From positions 49,221-113,220 of the forward strand of contig NZ_JBBECH010000038.1 in the NCBI RefSeq assembly GCF_040881935.1: 64,000 bases of DNA, written 5' to 3'. The stretch comes from Saccharospirillum sp040881935. GTDB taxonomy: Bacteria > Pseudomonadota > Gammaproteobacteria > Pseudomonadales > Natronospirillaceae. Shown here in pieces: positions 51,306 to 61,727 of this stretch (position 1 is its first letter; every line of letters starts with the position of its first letter). Both the position numbers and the translations under genes were made by a program. The notes under the pieces were generated by a model that saw only the letters and a list, made by a program, of their open reading frames with translations, was not told where the DNA came from and ran no database searches.

Positions 51306-51926
51306 ATGGAAAAGAAATCGTACGACAAAAAACAACTTCACGAGTTGCTATATCAAGCTTTGGAAACAGAGCGTGGTGGCATAAAGATCTATGAAACCGC
51401 TCTGACCTGTGTGCAAAACAAGGATCTTAAAGGAGAATGGGAGGAGTACCTTGAGCAGACCCGAACCCATGAGCAGATACTGCTTAAGGTGTTCAAGGAG
51501 CTGGGGCTGAAGCCGGAAACCGCATCGCCTGGTCGCGATGTCGTGGCACACATTGGGGATTCGCTGGTCAGCGCAATGACAATGGCCAAAGCGCACGGCA
51601 GTGCCCCCGCGGCGCAACTGGTCGCTGCTGAGTGCGTGGTTCTGGGGGAAACCAAGGACCACCAGAACTGGGAACTGATTGGGCATCTGGCAAAGCATGG
51701 TCAGGGCGAGGAAACCAGTGCCCTCAAGACAGCATACGACTTGGTGGAAAAAGAAGAAGACCATCACCTTTACCACACCAAAGGCTTTGCCCGTGAACTG
51801 TGGATTGAATCGCTCGGATTGCCAGCAGTGCTGCCTCCTCCCGAGGAGGTAAAAACCGTCGAATCCGCGATCGGCGCCGCGCGGGCGGAAAGCCAGCGCG
51901 ACGACATGCTAACCTCCAAACACTGA
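51306..51926 (+). CDS. Ferritin-like four-helix protein
   Basis: 206 residues, mostly helical, with Glu/His pairs spaced as in diiron carboxylate proteins: ETERGGIKIYE, EQTRTHEQIL, AECVVLGETKDHQNW and EKEEDHHLYH. I infer a ferritin-like fold and possible iron binding; no named family is certain. AGGAGA overlaps the katE stop, ATG 51306 is 9 bp further, so catalase and this protein are one unit, which fits control of iron and peroxide together. Confidence 0.75.
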   Translation: MEKKSYDKKQLHELLYQALETERGGIKIYETALTCVQNKDLKGEWEEYLEQTRTHEQILLKVFKELGLKPETASPGRDVVAHIGDSLVSAMTMAKAHGSAPAAQLVAAECVVLGETKDHQNWELIGHLAKHGQGEETSALKTAYDLVEKEEDHHLYHTKGFARELWIESLGLPAVLPPPEEVKTVESAIGAARAESQRDDMLTSKH

Positions 51927-51979
51927 AAAGGTGCTTTGCGCTGGCATCTGATTAACCGTTTGTATTGACCACAAGCAAT

Positions 51980-52007
51980 AGCGGCAGGGGCTTACGCTCC
52001 TACCGCT
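51980..52007. terminator. Hairpin between convergent genes
   Basis: AGCGG (51980-51984) pairs with CCGCT (52003-52007), extended inside by GGCAGGGGC/GCTCCTACC with mismatches and a TTAC loop. There is no long T-run on either side, so it is a weak or bidirectional terminator between the ferritin-like gene and the PRC-barrel gene. Confidence 0.45.
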
Positions 52008-52036
52008 CATTCATCCTTGAATGTTAGCGATTAAGT

Positions 52037-52555
52037 TTACTCGCTTCGTTCAAACCCCGGTGCAGAACTCAGTTCATCACGGGTCATCCTGATCCGCAAT
52101 TCCTGGTTATCGCCAGTACCAGTTTTTGTTACGTCGTCCCAGCCAATGGCTACGTCTTTCTCACCCATACCCAGGAAACCGCCAACGCCGACAACAACAG
52201 CCACGACCTGGCCGTTCTCATCAATAATGAGTTCACTGATCGAGCCTACTTCCTCTTCACCGTCGGTTGTAATATTTGAGCCAATCAGGTCACTCGCATT
52301 CATGGAGTTGGCTGGAGCAGATTCCAGATAACCCCGGTTTTCCATACCAGACTGGCCGAGTGTACCTTGGTCACTTTGCGTAGTATCCGTATTACTGGAG
52401 CCAGAAAACTCATCGTCCTGATTGTTCATAGGATCACTCATCGGATCACTATCAACATTCGGATCAGTAACTTCTTCAGCCAGTAAATTACTCGCACCAA
52501 AGGCTATAACGGGCGTGACCAATGCATAAATGGCAAGTGATTGTAGCTTCTTCAT
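52037..52555 (-). CDS. Exported PRC-barrel domain protein
   Basis: 172 residues. Sec signal (MKKLQSLAIYALVTPVIAFG), then a Ser/Asp/Asn-rich linker (about 28-80) and a PRC-barrel domain (about 85-165: ASDLIGSNITTDGEEEVGSI, VVAVVVGVGGFLGMGEKDVA). Such exported PRC proteins are common in stress gene clusters. The 266 bp between this gene and the glucan synthase stop hold no gene I can support. Confidence 0.88.
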   Translation of the reverse strand: MKKLQSLAIYALVTPVIAFGASNLLAEEVTDPNVDSDPMSDPMNNQDDEFSGSSNTDTTQSDQGTLGQSGMENRGYLESAPANSMNASDLIGSNITTDGEEEVGSISELIIDENGQVVAVVVGVGGFLGMGEKDVAIGWDDVTKTGTGDNQELRIRMTRDELSSAPGFERSE

Positions 52556-52821
52556 ATAAATCTCCTTAAAATCAGTTAGTTAATCGGATAGATTCATCCT
52601 GATTAACAGCTTCATCACTGCTTTTCTATCCAGGCACATTGCCAGGAAATTGACTGAATCGCCACGTGACGTGGAATTCAGGATGAAGTACCAAATTACA
52701 CCAGAGAAAGGAGTCAGTCGGTTCGCTGACGCACTAAAGAAAGCACAGTATTTGAGTTCCGTCCTTTTCGAGTCGATCGTTATACTCTCGTCATTGCGCC
52801 TGCGCTCATGGCCAATATCTT

Positions 52822-55800
52822 TTAGCCCAAGTTTACCTCGACACAATGTTCCTTAAGGTCATCGATCAGAGGAATGCGTGCATCGGGACGCTCAATTCCG
52901 TCCACTGTCACCCGGGTTTCCTGAGCGGATGGCTCGCCGATCCGATTGACTGTTATGTGGTAGAGGGTGTCACGAAAACGGTAGTGGATTTTGTAGCCAT
53001 CCCAGTTGGCCGGGATGCAGGGCATAATGCGCAAATGATCCACTTCCAGCTGCAGCCCGAGCAGCGTTTCCACCGTCAGCCGGTACATCCAGCCTGCCGC
53101 ACCGGTGTACCAGGTCCAGCCGCCTCGGCCAGTGTGCGGCACCACACCATAGATGTCTGCGCACATGACATAGGGTTCAACTTTGTACTGTTCAATGGAT
53201 TCAGGCGTACTGCCGTGGTTAACCGGGTTGAGCATCGCGAAAAACTCCCAGGCGCGCTCTGTGTCGCCCTGCATGGCAAACGCCATCGTAGCCCAGATAG
53301 CAGCATGGGTGTATTGGCCGCCGTTCTCGCGCACACCGGGTATATAGCCCTTGATGTAGCCGGGCTCCAGGTCTGATTTGTCGAAGGGTGGGTCGAGCAA
53401 CTGAATGATGTTTTTATCGCGCCGCACCAGGCGCTGGTCCACTGCCATCATCGCCTGGCGGGCTCGCAGCGCATCGCCCCCGTTCGAGATGACGGCCCAG
53501 CTCTGGCTGATCGAATCAATCTGACATTCGTCGTTACTGGTCGACCCTAAAGGAGTGCCATCGTCGAAATAGGCGCGTCGGTACCAGGCGCCATCCCAGG
53601 CCTGAGCCTCGATATTACCGCGCAGTTGTTCCGCCTCGGCGCTGCACAGTTCGGCAAACTCCAGATCATTGCGGTCGCGAGCCAGGCCAGTAAACAGCTT
53701 AAGATTCTCGACCAGAAACCAGGCCAGCCAGACGCTCTCGCCACGGCCATCCTTACCAACAAGATTCATGCCGTCGTTCCAGTCACCGCAGCCCATTAGC
53801 GGCAAATGATGGATGCCAAACCGGAGGCCATGCTTGATCGCACGCACACAATGCTCATACAAACTGGCCGCTTCAGATGAGCGTTGTGGCTGATCGTAGT
53901 AGGCCTCCTCTTGCGCATACAACTCGCGGCCTTCCAGGAACGGGATGGACTCATCGAGCACGCCGGTATCGCCGGTCGCCCGTACATAACGGCAGGTGGC
54001 ATAGGGCAACCACAGATAGTCGTCGGAAAAATGAGTGCGCACACCCTGTCCGTTGGGCGGGTGCCACCAGTGCTGCACATCTCCTTTGAGAAACTGGTGT
54101 TCTGCATGCCGGATCAGTTGCTCGCGGGCGAGCCACGGAGTTGCATGAACCAGCGCCATGGTGTCCTGCAACTGGTCGCGGAAACCGTAGGCACCACCAG
54201 ACTGGTAATAGCCGCTGCGCGCCCACAGCCTGCACGACAATGTCTGGTAGATCAGCCAGCCGTTGGCCAGTACGTTCAGCGCCACGTCTGGCGTGTCGAC
54301 GCTGACCGCCCCCAGAGTGTGGTTCCAGTGATCCCACACCGCTTCCAACGCCCGTCGCGCCCCCGCCTGTCCGCCAAATTGCTGGATGAGATGCCGCGCC
54401 TCATCGGCGGTGCCGGCCGCACCGAAGACGAATACGATCTCATGTTCCTGACCGGCACCGAGTTCGATCCGGGTCTGGATCGCGGCGCATGGATCCAGCC
54501 CCGCCCCGGTTCTGCCCGACAGATGTTGACGTCGCATCGCTGCTGGACTTGCGAGCGCACCATTGCGACCGATGAACTCGGTACGGTTACCGCTCACCGA
54601 TCGCTCGCGCTCGCTGGTTTGCGCGAACACTACCCGGTTGGCACATTCGCGTCCGTAAGCATTCCGGGCGAACAGCGCGCCGCTGTGCAAATCGATTTCG
54701 GTAACAATGTGCATTAGATTGGCGTGCCGCCACTCGCCCAATACCAGTTCCCAGAACCCGGTGAGCGACAGGCTGCGCGCACGTTTGGAATGGTTACGCA
54801 GTTTGACCATCAGGAACTTGACCGGTGCATCCATGGCGACGTAGGTAAACAGTTCCGAGGCTATGTCATCCTCACGGTGCTCGAACACGCTGTAGCCGAA
54901 GCCGTGCCTGCAAACGTAGCCGGAGCAACCGCCAGCAGGCAGCGGCGTCGGCGACCAGAAGGAGCCGGTATCTTCATCGCGAATATAGAGTGCTTCGCCG
55001 CAACTGTCTGAAAGCGGATCGTTGTGCCAGGGGGTGAGACGGAATTCGTGCGCGTTTTCCACCCAGGTATAGGCGCTGCCGCTTTCGCTGACCACGGTGC
55101 CGATATGAGGGCTGGCGATCACGTTGACCCAGGGCGCCGGCGTAGTCTGTCCCGGTTCAAGGGTGACGATGTATTCATGGCCATCGGGCGTGAAACCGCC
55201 CAACCCATTGTTGAAAATGCGCTCGCGCGGTGTCAGTGGATATACCGGGTTGGCGCCCGCCTGCTGTGACGGTTCCAGCAGATCCGAGGTACGTTCTGGC
55301 GAGACACGGCGATCCACCTGTTCGACCAGGGTCTCGGCGGTGTCACTGAAGACAATGCGGGCTACCGTCTGCAGCAACACCCGTTCGTCCTCGGAGAGTT
55401 CTTCGGCACGGCGCACGAAAATCCCCCCCGGTTTATCGATCACCTGCCCTTCGGGTCCTGCGTTGATCAACCCCATAATCAGGTCCTGCAGCTCCGCCCG
55501 GTAGCCGGAGAAACCCTCGTTAACAATCACCAGGTCGGCGGCCAGGCCCTTCATGCGCCAATAGGCGTGCGCTTGTACCACCTGTTTGACCAAATCGACG
55601 CGATCAACATCACCAATCAGGAGCAGGACGATGGGCAGATCGCCCGAAATGGCAAAACGCCACAATCCGGACTGTCCCAGTTGGTTGCGGGCAATGATGC
55701 CAGGCGCCGCACGGCGCAGGGCATTGCCGTAAATAACCGAGTTTGCCAGGCGGCCAAAAAACTGAGCATCGGCTTCGGTTGCGTTGAGGTGTCGCAATAC

Positions 55801-58800
55801 CTCCTGGCTCTGGAACCAGGCCATCTCGAAGGCGCGCTCGACAAAGTGGCGGTCGCCGTATTTCTCGAGCAGAGCCAACGCGGCCTCGCGTGTGTCTGCC
55901 ATCCCGGAAATGATCTGCACACTCGCCGACTCATCGGGCGACAAGGTCAGGGTGCTGCGGATTGCCACGCAAGGGTCGAGCACAGCCCCCTGCGTATTCG
56001 ACAGCGTCGACGGGCGGTCTGTGCCATCCAACACCACCGGGTTGGTCGCTGTACGGCCGCGCCCAATGAAGCGGGCGCGGTCGGTCTCACAAGACGGCTC
56101 GTCGGCCACTGAACCCGGTGCCGCCAGCAAATGAAACATCCAGGGTAACTGCTCGCCCGGCGTGCGGGGCCGCCGGGTGCAGAGAATGGCTTGCTGCCCG
56201 GGCAAAATTTCGGTTTGTACGAACAGATTACTGAATGAACGGTGCGCCAGATCGGCATTCAGCGGCGCCAGTACCACTTCTGCGAAGCTCGTCACTTCAA
56301 TGTGGCGAGTACGCGACGACTGATTGGTGAGCGTGACGCGGCGGATCTCGACGTCGTCTTCCGGGGATACGCTGATCTCGGTGTGTGCTTCGATCGCGTG
56401 GTCGCGGCGCCGATATTCTGCGCGCGCCTGCACGAAAATTGCTTCGTAGTGATCGGCCGGGCGCAGCGTCGGCTGGTGTGCAGTCGACCAGTACTCTCCG
56501 GTATCGCGATCGCGCAGGTAAATGAAGGTGCCCCAGCTATCGGAGGTAGCATCCTCACGCCAGCGAGTGACAGCGACGTCACGCCAGCGGCTGGTGCTGC
56601 CACCGGCATGAGTCGCCATGACGTGATAACGGCCGTTCGACAACAGATGAACTTCAGGAAGTCGTGTATTAGGGTCGGTAAACACACGCATAGTTTCACC
56701 GATGTCTGCGCTCGGGAGACGGGCGGCGGCACTGACTTCAGCCGCGTGCGGGTACAGGGTATTTCCTTTCTTGGGCACCCGCTCCTGCAGCAGTAATTCA
56801 GTCGCCCGCACCAGCGGATCGGACAGGAAGCGGCGCTGCATCGGCTGGTCGAGCAATACATGCGCAAAAGACAGCAGACTCATGCCCTGATGATGCACCA
56901 TGAAGGTCTGCACGATGACGTGCGGCTTGCCCCGTGGCACGCGTGAGGGCGTGTAGTCGATGGACTCATAGAAACCGTAGTCGCCGAGGAACCCTTGCTC
57001 GGCCAGCACCTGCAGATTGCGACATGCTTCCCGCGGCATCACCGTCAGCGCGAGCGCGCTGGCATAGGGCGCGATCACCAGGTCGTCGCCCAACCCACGC
57101 TTGAAACCCAGACCCGGCACACCGAACGCCCGGTACTGGTAAACATGGTTAAGATCGGTGGCACTGTAGCAGGATTCGGAAATACCCCAGGGCACCGCGC
57201 GTTGCCGGCCGTACTCGATCTGGCGCGACACGGCCGCCTTGCAGGTCTGTTCCAGCAGGGTATTTGGGTAGCTCGGCATCACCAACTGCGGCATCAGGTA
57301 CTCGAACATTGAGCCGCTCCACGAAATCAGGCTGACGTCGCCGCCATGGCTGGTCAGCAGGCGGCCGAGCGCGAACCAGTGTTTCTGCGGTACCTGCCCC
57401 TGCGCGATGAGCAGAAAGCTGGCCAGGCGCGCCTCCGAAGCCAGCAGGTCGTAACAGGCCGGATCGCGGCGCCGTTCACTGATGTCGTAACCGATGGTCA
57501 GCAGACCACTCCCGGCATCGTAGAGAAATTCGAAATCCATCTCCGCCAGCAGACGGCAACGATCCACCAGACTATCGATGAGGTCGAGTTGTGCCTGCGC
57601 CCGGGCGCCCCTTAGGCCAGCCAGTTCCAGCAGGCTCGGGAGCGCACTGCCCTGCCACGACTCGGGCACTAAACAGTCGAGTTCATTGCGCACCGCACAT
57701 AATTGCTGATCGAAGGCCCGTGCCCAGTAATAGAGTTCTCCATCAATGTCGACGTCCTCTGGCAACGAGGCTGACAGCGCTCCGCCGATGCGGTCTATCT
57801 GGTCCAGCGCACTGACAGCGGCAGCAAGCGTCTGCGGCGGACCCTTCAGCAAAAGGGCCCTTAGGGTGTCTTGCAGCACGCGAACGTTTTCCGCCAGTTT
57901 GGGGGCTGGTGAGGCGGGCCACTGATCGGCCACCACCTGCAGGGTATCCTGCAAGCCTTGCAGCACGCTAACCGACAGTACCGGTTGATTTTTCAGTTCA
58001 GCCAACCCCGCCTGCAGGGTCAGCAGGCTGCCGGCCAGGTTGCCGCTGTCTACCGAAGAGACGTATTGCGGGTGGAGCGGTTGCAGCGTGCGCGTGTCGT
58101 ACCAGTTAAGAAAGTGGCCGTGGTAGCGTTCCAGTTTTTCCATCGCCGTGAGGGTGTTGTCGATGCGTTGCAGGCATTCCCCTGCAGTGAGATAACCGAA
58201 ATCGACCGCAGCCAAATCAGCCAGCAGCGACATGCCGATGTTGGTAGGCGAGGTGCGCGAGGCGATAGTTGGCGCAGGATAGACCTGAAAGTTGTCTGGC
58301 GGCAGCCAGTTATTATCCGGGCCGACGAAGTCCGCAAAGTAGCGCCAGGTGCGGCGAGCCGCCATACGCAGGAAGCGTTGCTGATCGAGGCTCAAGCCCG
58401 GCTTGGGGACAACCAGCGGCCGGCTGAGCCACCAGCCGAGGACAGGCGATACCAGCCACAGCACCAGAATAGGGACAACAACAAACCACGCCTCCTCCAA
58501 TCGGCTCTCCATTAAGACCAGAGCCGTAGCCAGCGTCAGTGCGAGCACCGGTGCAATCCACATCTCCCGCAAAAACTCAGTCAGTGACCGGCAAGCATTG
58601 CGGTGTGCATAGCCGGGCAGTTGCCAGAGTAACAAACCACGGCGCGTGAACGGCAGCCTTGCGCCCGAGCGCAGAATTGCCCCCAGGGCAATCTGGGTGT
58701 CGTAGGGCATAAAGGTCAGGCTCAGCAAAGCAAGTGCCAACGGACGAACAGCCGTTTTTCCGGTCAGGCTCAGGTGCATCAGCCAATCGCCTTCTGCAGG

Positions 58801-61428
58801 CTTGCGAATCAGCTCGATCAGGGTGGACGACAGGGTAGGCAAAAACACCACCGCCACGACCAGAAGAGTCCACACCCACACAGAGCCCGGACTCAAAAGC
58901 CATCCCCCCACCAGCAAAGCAAGCAGCGCTGGCGCCACCAGGCTGCGTCGCAAGTTATCGAAGATTTTCCACAGAGACAGCGCCGACAGCGGATTCGACA
59001 GCCGCTTTGACTTTGCACCTTTCACGCCAGGTGGCCCTGGCACGCGCGGCAGCAACCAGCCGGCAAGCTGCCAATCACCGCGTATCCAGCGGTGGCGCCG
59101 ACTCGCCTCGATGGCGACACTGGCCGGTTGCTCCTCAATCAGGTCGATGTCGGTCACCAGAGCCGAACGCGCGAAACCGCTTTCCAGTAAGTCGTGACTG
59201 AGGATGAGGTTCTCTGGAAAGCGTCCATCGAGAGCCTGACGAAAAGCATCAACGTCGTAGATGCCCTTGCCGATGAAGGAGCCTTCCCCAAAAACATCCT
59301 GGTAAACGTCTGACACTTCTCGGGTATAGGGATCGAGACCCGAGTCACCGGCGAACAGCTTGGTAAAGCGTGACTGGCTGGCACTGGTCAGGCTGATTGA
59401 AGCGCGCGGTTGCAGGATCGCGTAGCCTTCGACGATGCGGCCTTTGGCCGTGTCGTAGACCGGCCGGTTGAGCGGGTGCGCCAGGTTGCCGACCAGGGCG
59501 CAGGCCGCATCACGCGGCAGTTGGGTATCGGTATCCAGGGTAATGACATACTTAATCGAACCAAGAATGGATTGATCACCGATGATCTCCGAAAAGGCCG
59601 TGTAGGCCTCGCCCCGGAGCAGAGCGTTGAACTGCTCGAGCTTGCCGCGTTTGCGCTCGTAGCCCATCCACACCCGCTCCACCGGATTCCACAGCCGCGG
59701 CCGGTGAAACAGATAGAAAACACAGGGCCGGTCATCTCGGTAGGTGTTGTTGAGTGTCTCGACCGCTGCACGCGCGTAGGTGAGCAAGGCGACGTCGTCC
59801 GGCAGCGCTTGCTCTGCTGCATCGCGAAAATCCGTCAGCAGGGCAAAGTACAGATTGGAATCCCGATTACCGAGATACCGTATCTCCAGGGCTTCGAGCA
59901 GATGATCGATTTCCCGTCGACTGCTAATTAACGTGGGTACGATCACCATGCTGCGGTGAGCGACAGGTATACCCGCTGAGAAATCCAATCGTGGCAAGAC
60001 CCGCGGAGGCACAAACAGCGTAATCGCCCGATTGATCAGCGCAACGGCGAGCGCCGAGGCGCCAATCACCCCGCTGATCGCAAAAAACCAATAACGCCAG
60101 TCATGGGGTGCGAATCCACCAAACGCAGCAAGCACGCCTGCGGTCGTGAGCAGCGTCAGTATCAGAATGCAGCCAAGATACAGGGGCAAGCGAACACGAC
60201 GGCTTGCGCGTTTCACCCGGGTTAACAACGAAGGGCGATAGCCGACCGAACGCTCCAGACTTGGCCGCCCCCGATCAATCAGGTAGTAGCCGACATGCGC
60301 ACTGCGGTCGTGCCGACCCCGTCGCGCGGCGGCTGCCTGCGCAAGAACAATGGCCTCGCGTGCCACCGCCATTTCATCACAGGCACTGTCCCGCGCCACG
60401 TCTTCAATAACATGCCGGTAGCGGTCGCGAGTCGCGAAATCCTGCTGTGCATGCGTGCCTGAAGGGTCTTCGCATAACCTCTTTTCGACGATACTCAGCG
60501 ACTCGACGTACATCTTCCAGTTCATCGCGCTGATAAAACGCAGGCTACCAATGCTATTGGCGATGGATATCTGGTTGGCCGCGTCGGTCCGCCCGGCGGC
60601 TTCCGACAGCTTCGTTGCGGTCACGCCCTGTTCCAACAGTTCCTGTTCAACCCAGGTTTGCACGAAGGCCATGGCGGGCCCGTGCGCCTGGAGCCGGTCA
60701 TAAAACTCTTCCACAAACGGCGCGGTCAGAGGTACATCGGCATGGGCAAACTCAGCCAGTAAATGGATCAACTGTTTCGGGTCACTCTCAACGGCGTCAA
60801 GCATGCGGTTCGCCCAGGTGATGGCCGCATCGCGCTCCTCTCGCCGTCGAGCAATGCGCACGCCGACGCGGCGCAGATTCTCCAGCAGCGCCAGTTGCAG
60901 CATGATCGGAAAGGCCCATAACTCGCCGAGTTTCAAAGGTTCAACAGATTGATAGGCGGCAACGAATTGGGTGACGTTGTCGCTGTCGACGCGGCCATCC
61001 ATGTGGGAAATCAACTCCAGCGCCAGGTCGTAAATGCGGGGAAAACCCGCCGACTGACCATCCGCCAAACGCGGCAACTGCCGGCTGTATCCGCGCGGAA
61101 GATGTCGACGCGCCAGGCCGATCTGCTGCTCGATTAGATAGAAATTATCGAGCAACCAGGCTTCGGTCGGCAGGATTCTTTGCCCCGGCTTGGCGGCAGC
61201 CGTGACGACGTCGTAAGCATCCAATAGAACGCGCGCATTGCCTGCCAGCCGTGGCAACAAACGGTCTGCCCCGGGGTGCGGGTCAATTTGATGCTGACCG
61301 CCCAGGGTGACTGCATGACGCTTCAGTTGCTCAATGCTGAACAGCTCCGCGCGCAACAACTCGGTATCCTGATCGTGACGCAGCCCATCCCTTGTTCGGG
61401 CCGAAAAACCGAACGCCTTGATGGTCAT
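52822..61428 (-). CDS. Cyclic beta-1,2-glucan synthase (NdvB/ChvB-like)
   Basis: 2868 residues, the usual giant size. N-terminal soluble region (1-400), two membrane helices (about 415-478), a GT84 glycosyltransferase with TLDTDTQLPRD (about 631) and the RRHRWIRGDWQ motif (about 779), a second membrane cluster (about 835-1010), then GH94-type domains; the C-terminal one has YGFRDQLQD (about 2417) and CGDWNDGMN (about 2545). The enzyme starts, extends, trims and cyclises periplasmic glucan, used for osmotic balance and surface interaction. ATG 61428 has AAGGAG upstream; the frame is open to 61470. No cgmA/ndvA export ATPase is in the window. Confidence 0.93.
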   Translation of the reverse strand: MTIKAFGFSARTRDGLRHDQDTELLRAELFSIEQLKRHAVTLGGQHQIDPHPGADRLLPRLAGNARVLLDAYDVVTAAAKPGQRILPTEAWLLDNFYLIEQQIGLARRHLPRGYSRQLPRLADGQSAGFPRIYDLALELISHMDGRVDSDNVTQFVAAYQSVEPLKLGELWAFPIMLQLALLENLRRVGVRIARRREERDAAITWANRMLDAVESDPKQLIHLLAEFAHADVPLTAPFVEEFYDRLQAHGPAMAFVQTWVEQELLEQGVTATKLSEAAGRTDAANQISIANSIGSLRFISAMNWKMYVESLSIVEKRLCEDPSGTHAQQDFATRDRYRHVIEDVARDSACDEMAVAREAIVLAQAAAARRGRHDRSAHVGYYLIDRGRPSLERSVGYRPSLLTRVKRASRRVRLPLYLGCILILTLLTTAGVLAAFGGFAPHDWRYWFFAISGVIGASALAVALINRAITLFVPPRVLPRLDFSAGIPVAHRSMVIVPTLISSRREIDHLLEALEIRYLGNRDSNLYFALLTDFRDAAEQALPDDVALLTYARAAVETLNNTYRDDRPCVFYLFHRPRLWNPVERVWMGYERKRGKLEQFNALLRGEAYTAFSEIIGDQSILGSIKYVITLDTDTQLPRDAACALVGNLAHPLNRPVYDTAKGRIVEGYAILQPRASISLTSASQSRFTKLFAGDSGLDPYTREVSDVYQDVFGEGSFIGKGIYDVDAFRQALDGRFPENLILSHDLLESGFARSALVTDIDLIEEQPASVAIEASRRHRWIRGDWQLAGWLLPRVPGPPGVKGAKSKRLSNPLSALSLWKIFDNLRRSLVAPALLALLVGGWLLSPGSVWVWTLLVVAVVFLPTLSSTLIELIRKPAEGDWLMHLSLTGKTAVRPLALALLSLTFMPYDTQIALGAILRSGARLPFTRRGLLLWQLPGYAHRNACRSLTEFLREMWIAPVLALTLATALVLMESRLEEAWFVVVPILVLWLVSPVLGWWLSRPLVVPKPGLSLDQQRFLRMAARRTWRYFADFVGPDNNWLPPDNFQVYPAPTIASRTSPTNIGMSLLADLAAVDFGYLTAGECLQRIDNTLTAMEKLERYHGHFLNWYDTRTLQPLHPQYVSSVDSGNLAGSLLTLQAGLAELKNQPVLSVSVLQGLQDTLQVVADQWPASPAPKLAENVRVLQDTLRALLLKGPPQTLAAAVSALDQIDRIGGALSASLPEDVDIDGELYYWARAFDQQLCAVRNELDCLVPESWQGSALPSLLELAGLRGARAQAQLDLIDSLVDRCRLLAEMDFEFLYDAGSGLLTIGYDISERRRDPACYDLLASEARLASFLLIAQGQVPQKHWFALGRLLTSHGGDVSLISWSGSMFEYLMPQLVMPSYPNTLLEQTCKAAVSRQIEYGRQRAVPWGISESCYSATDLNHVYQYRAFGVPGLGFKRGLGDDLVIAPYASALALTVMPREACRNLQVLAEQGFLGDYGFYESIDYTPSRVPRGKPHVIVQTFMVHHQGMSLLSFAHVLLDQPMQRRFLSDPLVRATELLLQERVPKKGNTLYPHAAEVSAAARLPSADIGETMRVFTDPNTRLPEVHLLSNGRYHVMATHAGGSTSRWRDVAVTRWREDATSDSWGTFIYLRDRDTGEYWSTAHQPTLRPADHYEAIFVQARAEYRRRDHAIEAHTEISVSPEDDVEIRRVTLTNQSSRTRHIEVTSFAEVVLAPLNADLAHRSFSNLFVQTEILPGQQAILCTRRPRTPGEQLPWMFHLLAAPGSVADEPSCETDRARFIGRGRTATNPVVLDGTDRPSTLSNTQGAVLDPCVAIRSTLTLSPDESASVQIISGMADTREAALALLEKYGDRHFVERAFEMAWFQSQEVLRHLNATEADAQFFGRLANSVIYGNALRRAAPGIIARNQLGQSGLWRFAISGDLPIVLLLIGDVDRVDLVKQVVQAHAYWRMKGLAADLVIVNEGFSGYRAELQDLIMGLINAGPEGQVIDKPGGIFVRRAEELSEDERVLLQTVARIVFSDTAETLVEQVDRRVSPERTSDLLEPSQQAGANPVYPLTPRERIFNNGLGGFTPDGHEYIVTLEPGQTTPAPWVNVIASPHIGTVVSESGSAYTWVENAHEFRLTPWHNDPLSDSCGEALYIRDEDTGSFWSPTPLPAGGCSGYVCRHGFGYSVFEHREDDIASELFTYVAMDAPVKFLMVKLRNHSKRARSLSLTGFWELVLGEWRHANLMHIVTEIDLHSGALFARNAYGRECANRVVFAQTSERERSVSGNRTEFIGRNGALASPAAMRRQHLSGRTGAGLDPCAAIQTRIELGAGQEHEIVFVFGAAGTADEARHLIQQFGGQAGARRALEAVWDHWNHTLGAVSVDTPDVALNVLANGWLIYQTLSCRLWARSGYYQSGGAYGFRDQLQDTMALVHATPWLAREQLIRHAEHQFLKGDVQHWWHPPNGQGVRTHFSDDYLWLPYATCRYVRATGDTGVLDESIPFLEGRELYAQEEAYYDQPQRSSEAASLYEHCVRAIKHGLRFGIHHLPLMGCGDWNDGMNLVGKDGRGESVWLAWFLVENLKLFTGLARDRNDLEFAELCSAEAEQLRGNIEAQAWDGAWYRRAYFDDGTPLGSTSNDECQIDSISQSWAVISNGGDALRARQAMMAVDQRLVRRDKNIIQLLDPPFDKSDLEPGYIKGYIPGVRENGGQYTHAAIWATMAFAMQGDTERAWEFFAMLNPVNHGSTPESIEQYKVEPYVMCADIYGVVPHTGRGGWTWYTGAAGWMYRLTVETLLGLQLEVDHLRIMPCIPANWDGYKIHYRFRDTLYHITVNRIGEPSAQETRVTVDGIERPDARIPLIDDLKEHCVEVNLG

Positions 61429-61727
61429 AACGTGCTCCTTGTTTAACCTTCGGATGGTCACCCTGACCACATGCCGGTCTTGACCGAAAATGCATCCTTA
61501 GTGGTTTCGAACCCTCACCCTTTTGTCGGTTTATTCGGCCAGTCTCCAGTGTAGGTCGTTTTGGCTGGTATTGAGGGAAAGAAGTGGTAAAGGAGGCCCT
61601 TTTAGCGGGTCAAGCCTTTGCGAATACCAGTAGCAGGTTGGTGTAGAGGATGCTGTCAGTGGATTTTTGTAGTTGGGCTGGGAGTAGTTGGCTGCGATTG
61701 GAAACAGGAAGCACGCTTAATACGGGC

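Noticed and set aside
52580..52856. Small genes on either strand between the PRC-barrel gene and the glucan synthase
   Set aside because: Frames depend on weak starts, overlap the end of the synthase gene and show no protein character.
53877..61316. Many 60-280-codon frames inside the glucan synthase gene, both strands
   Set aside because: All are shadows of one continuous GC-rich coding frame with full family architecture.
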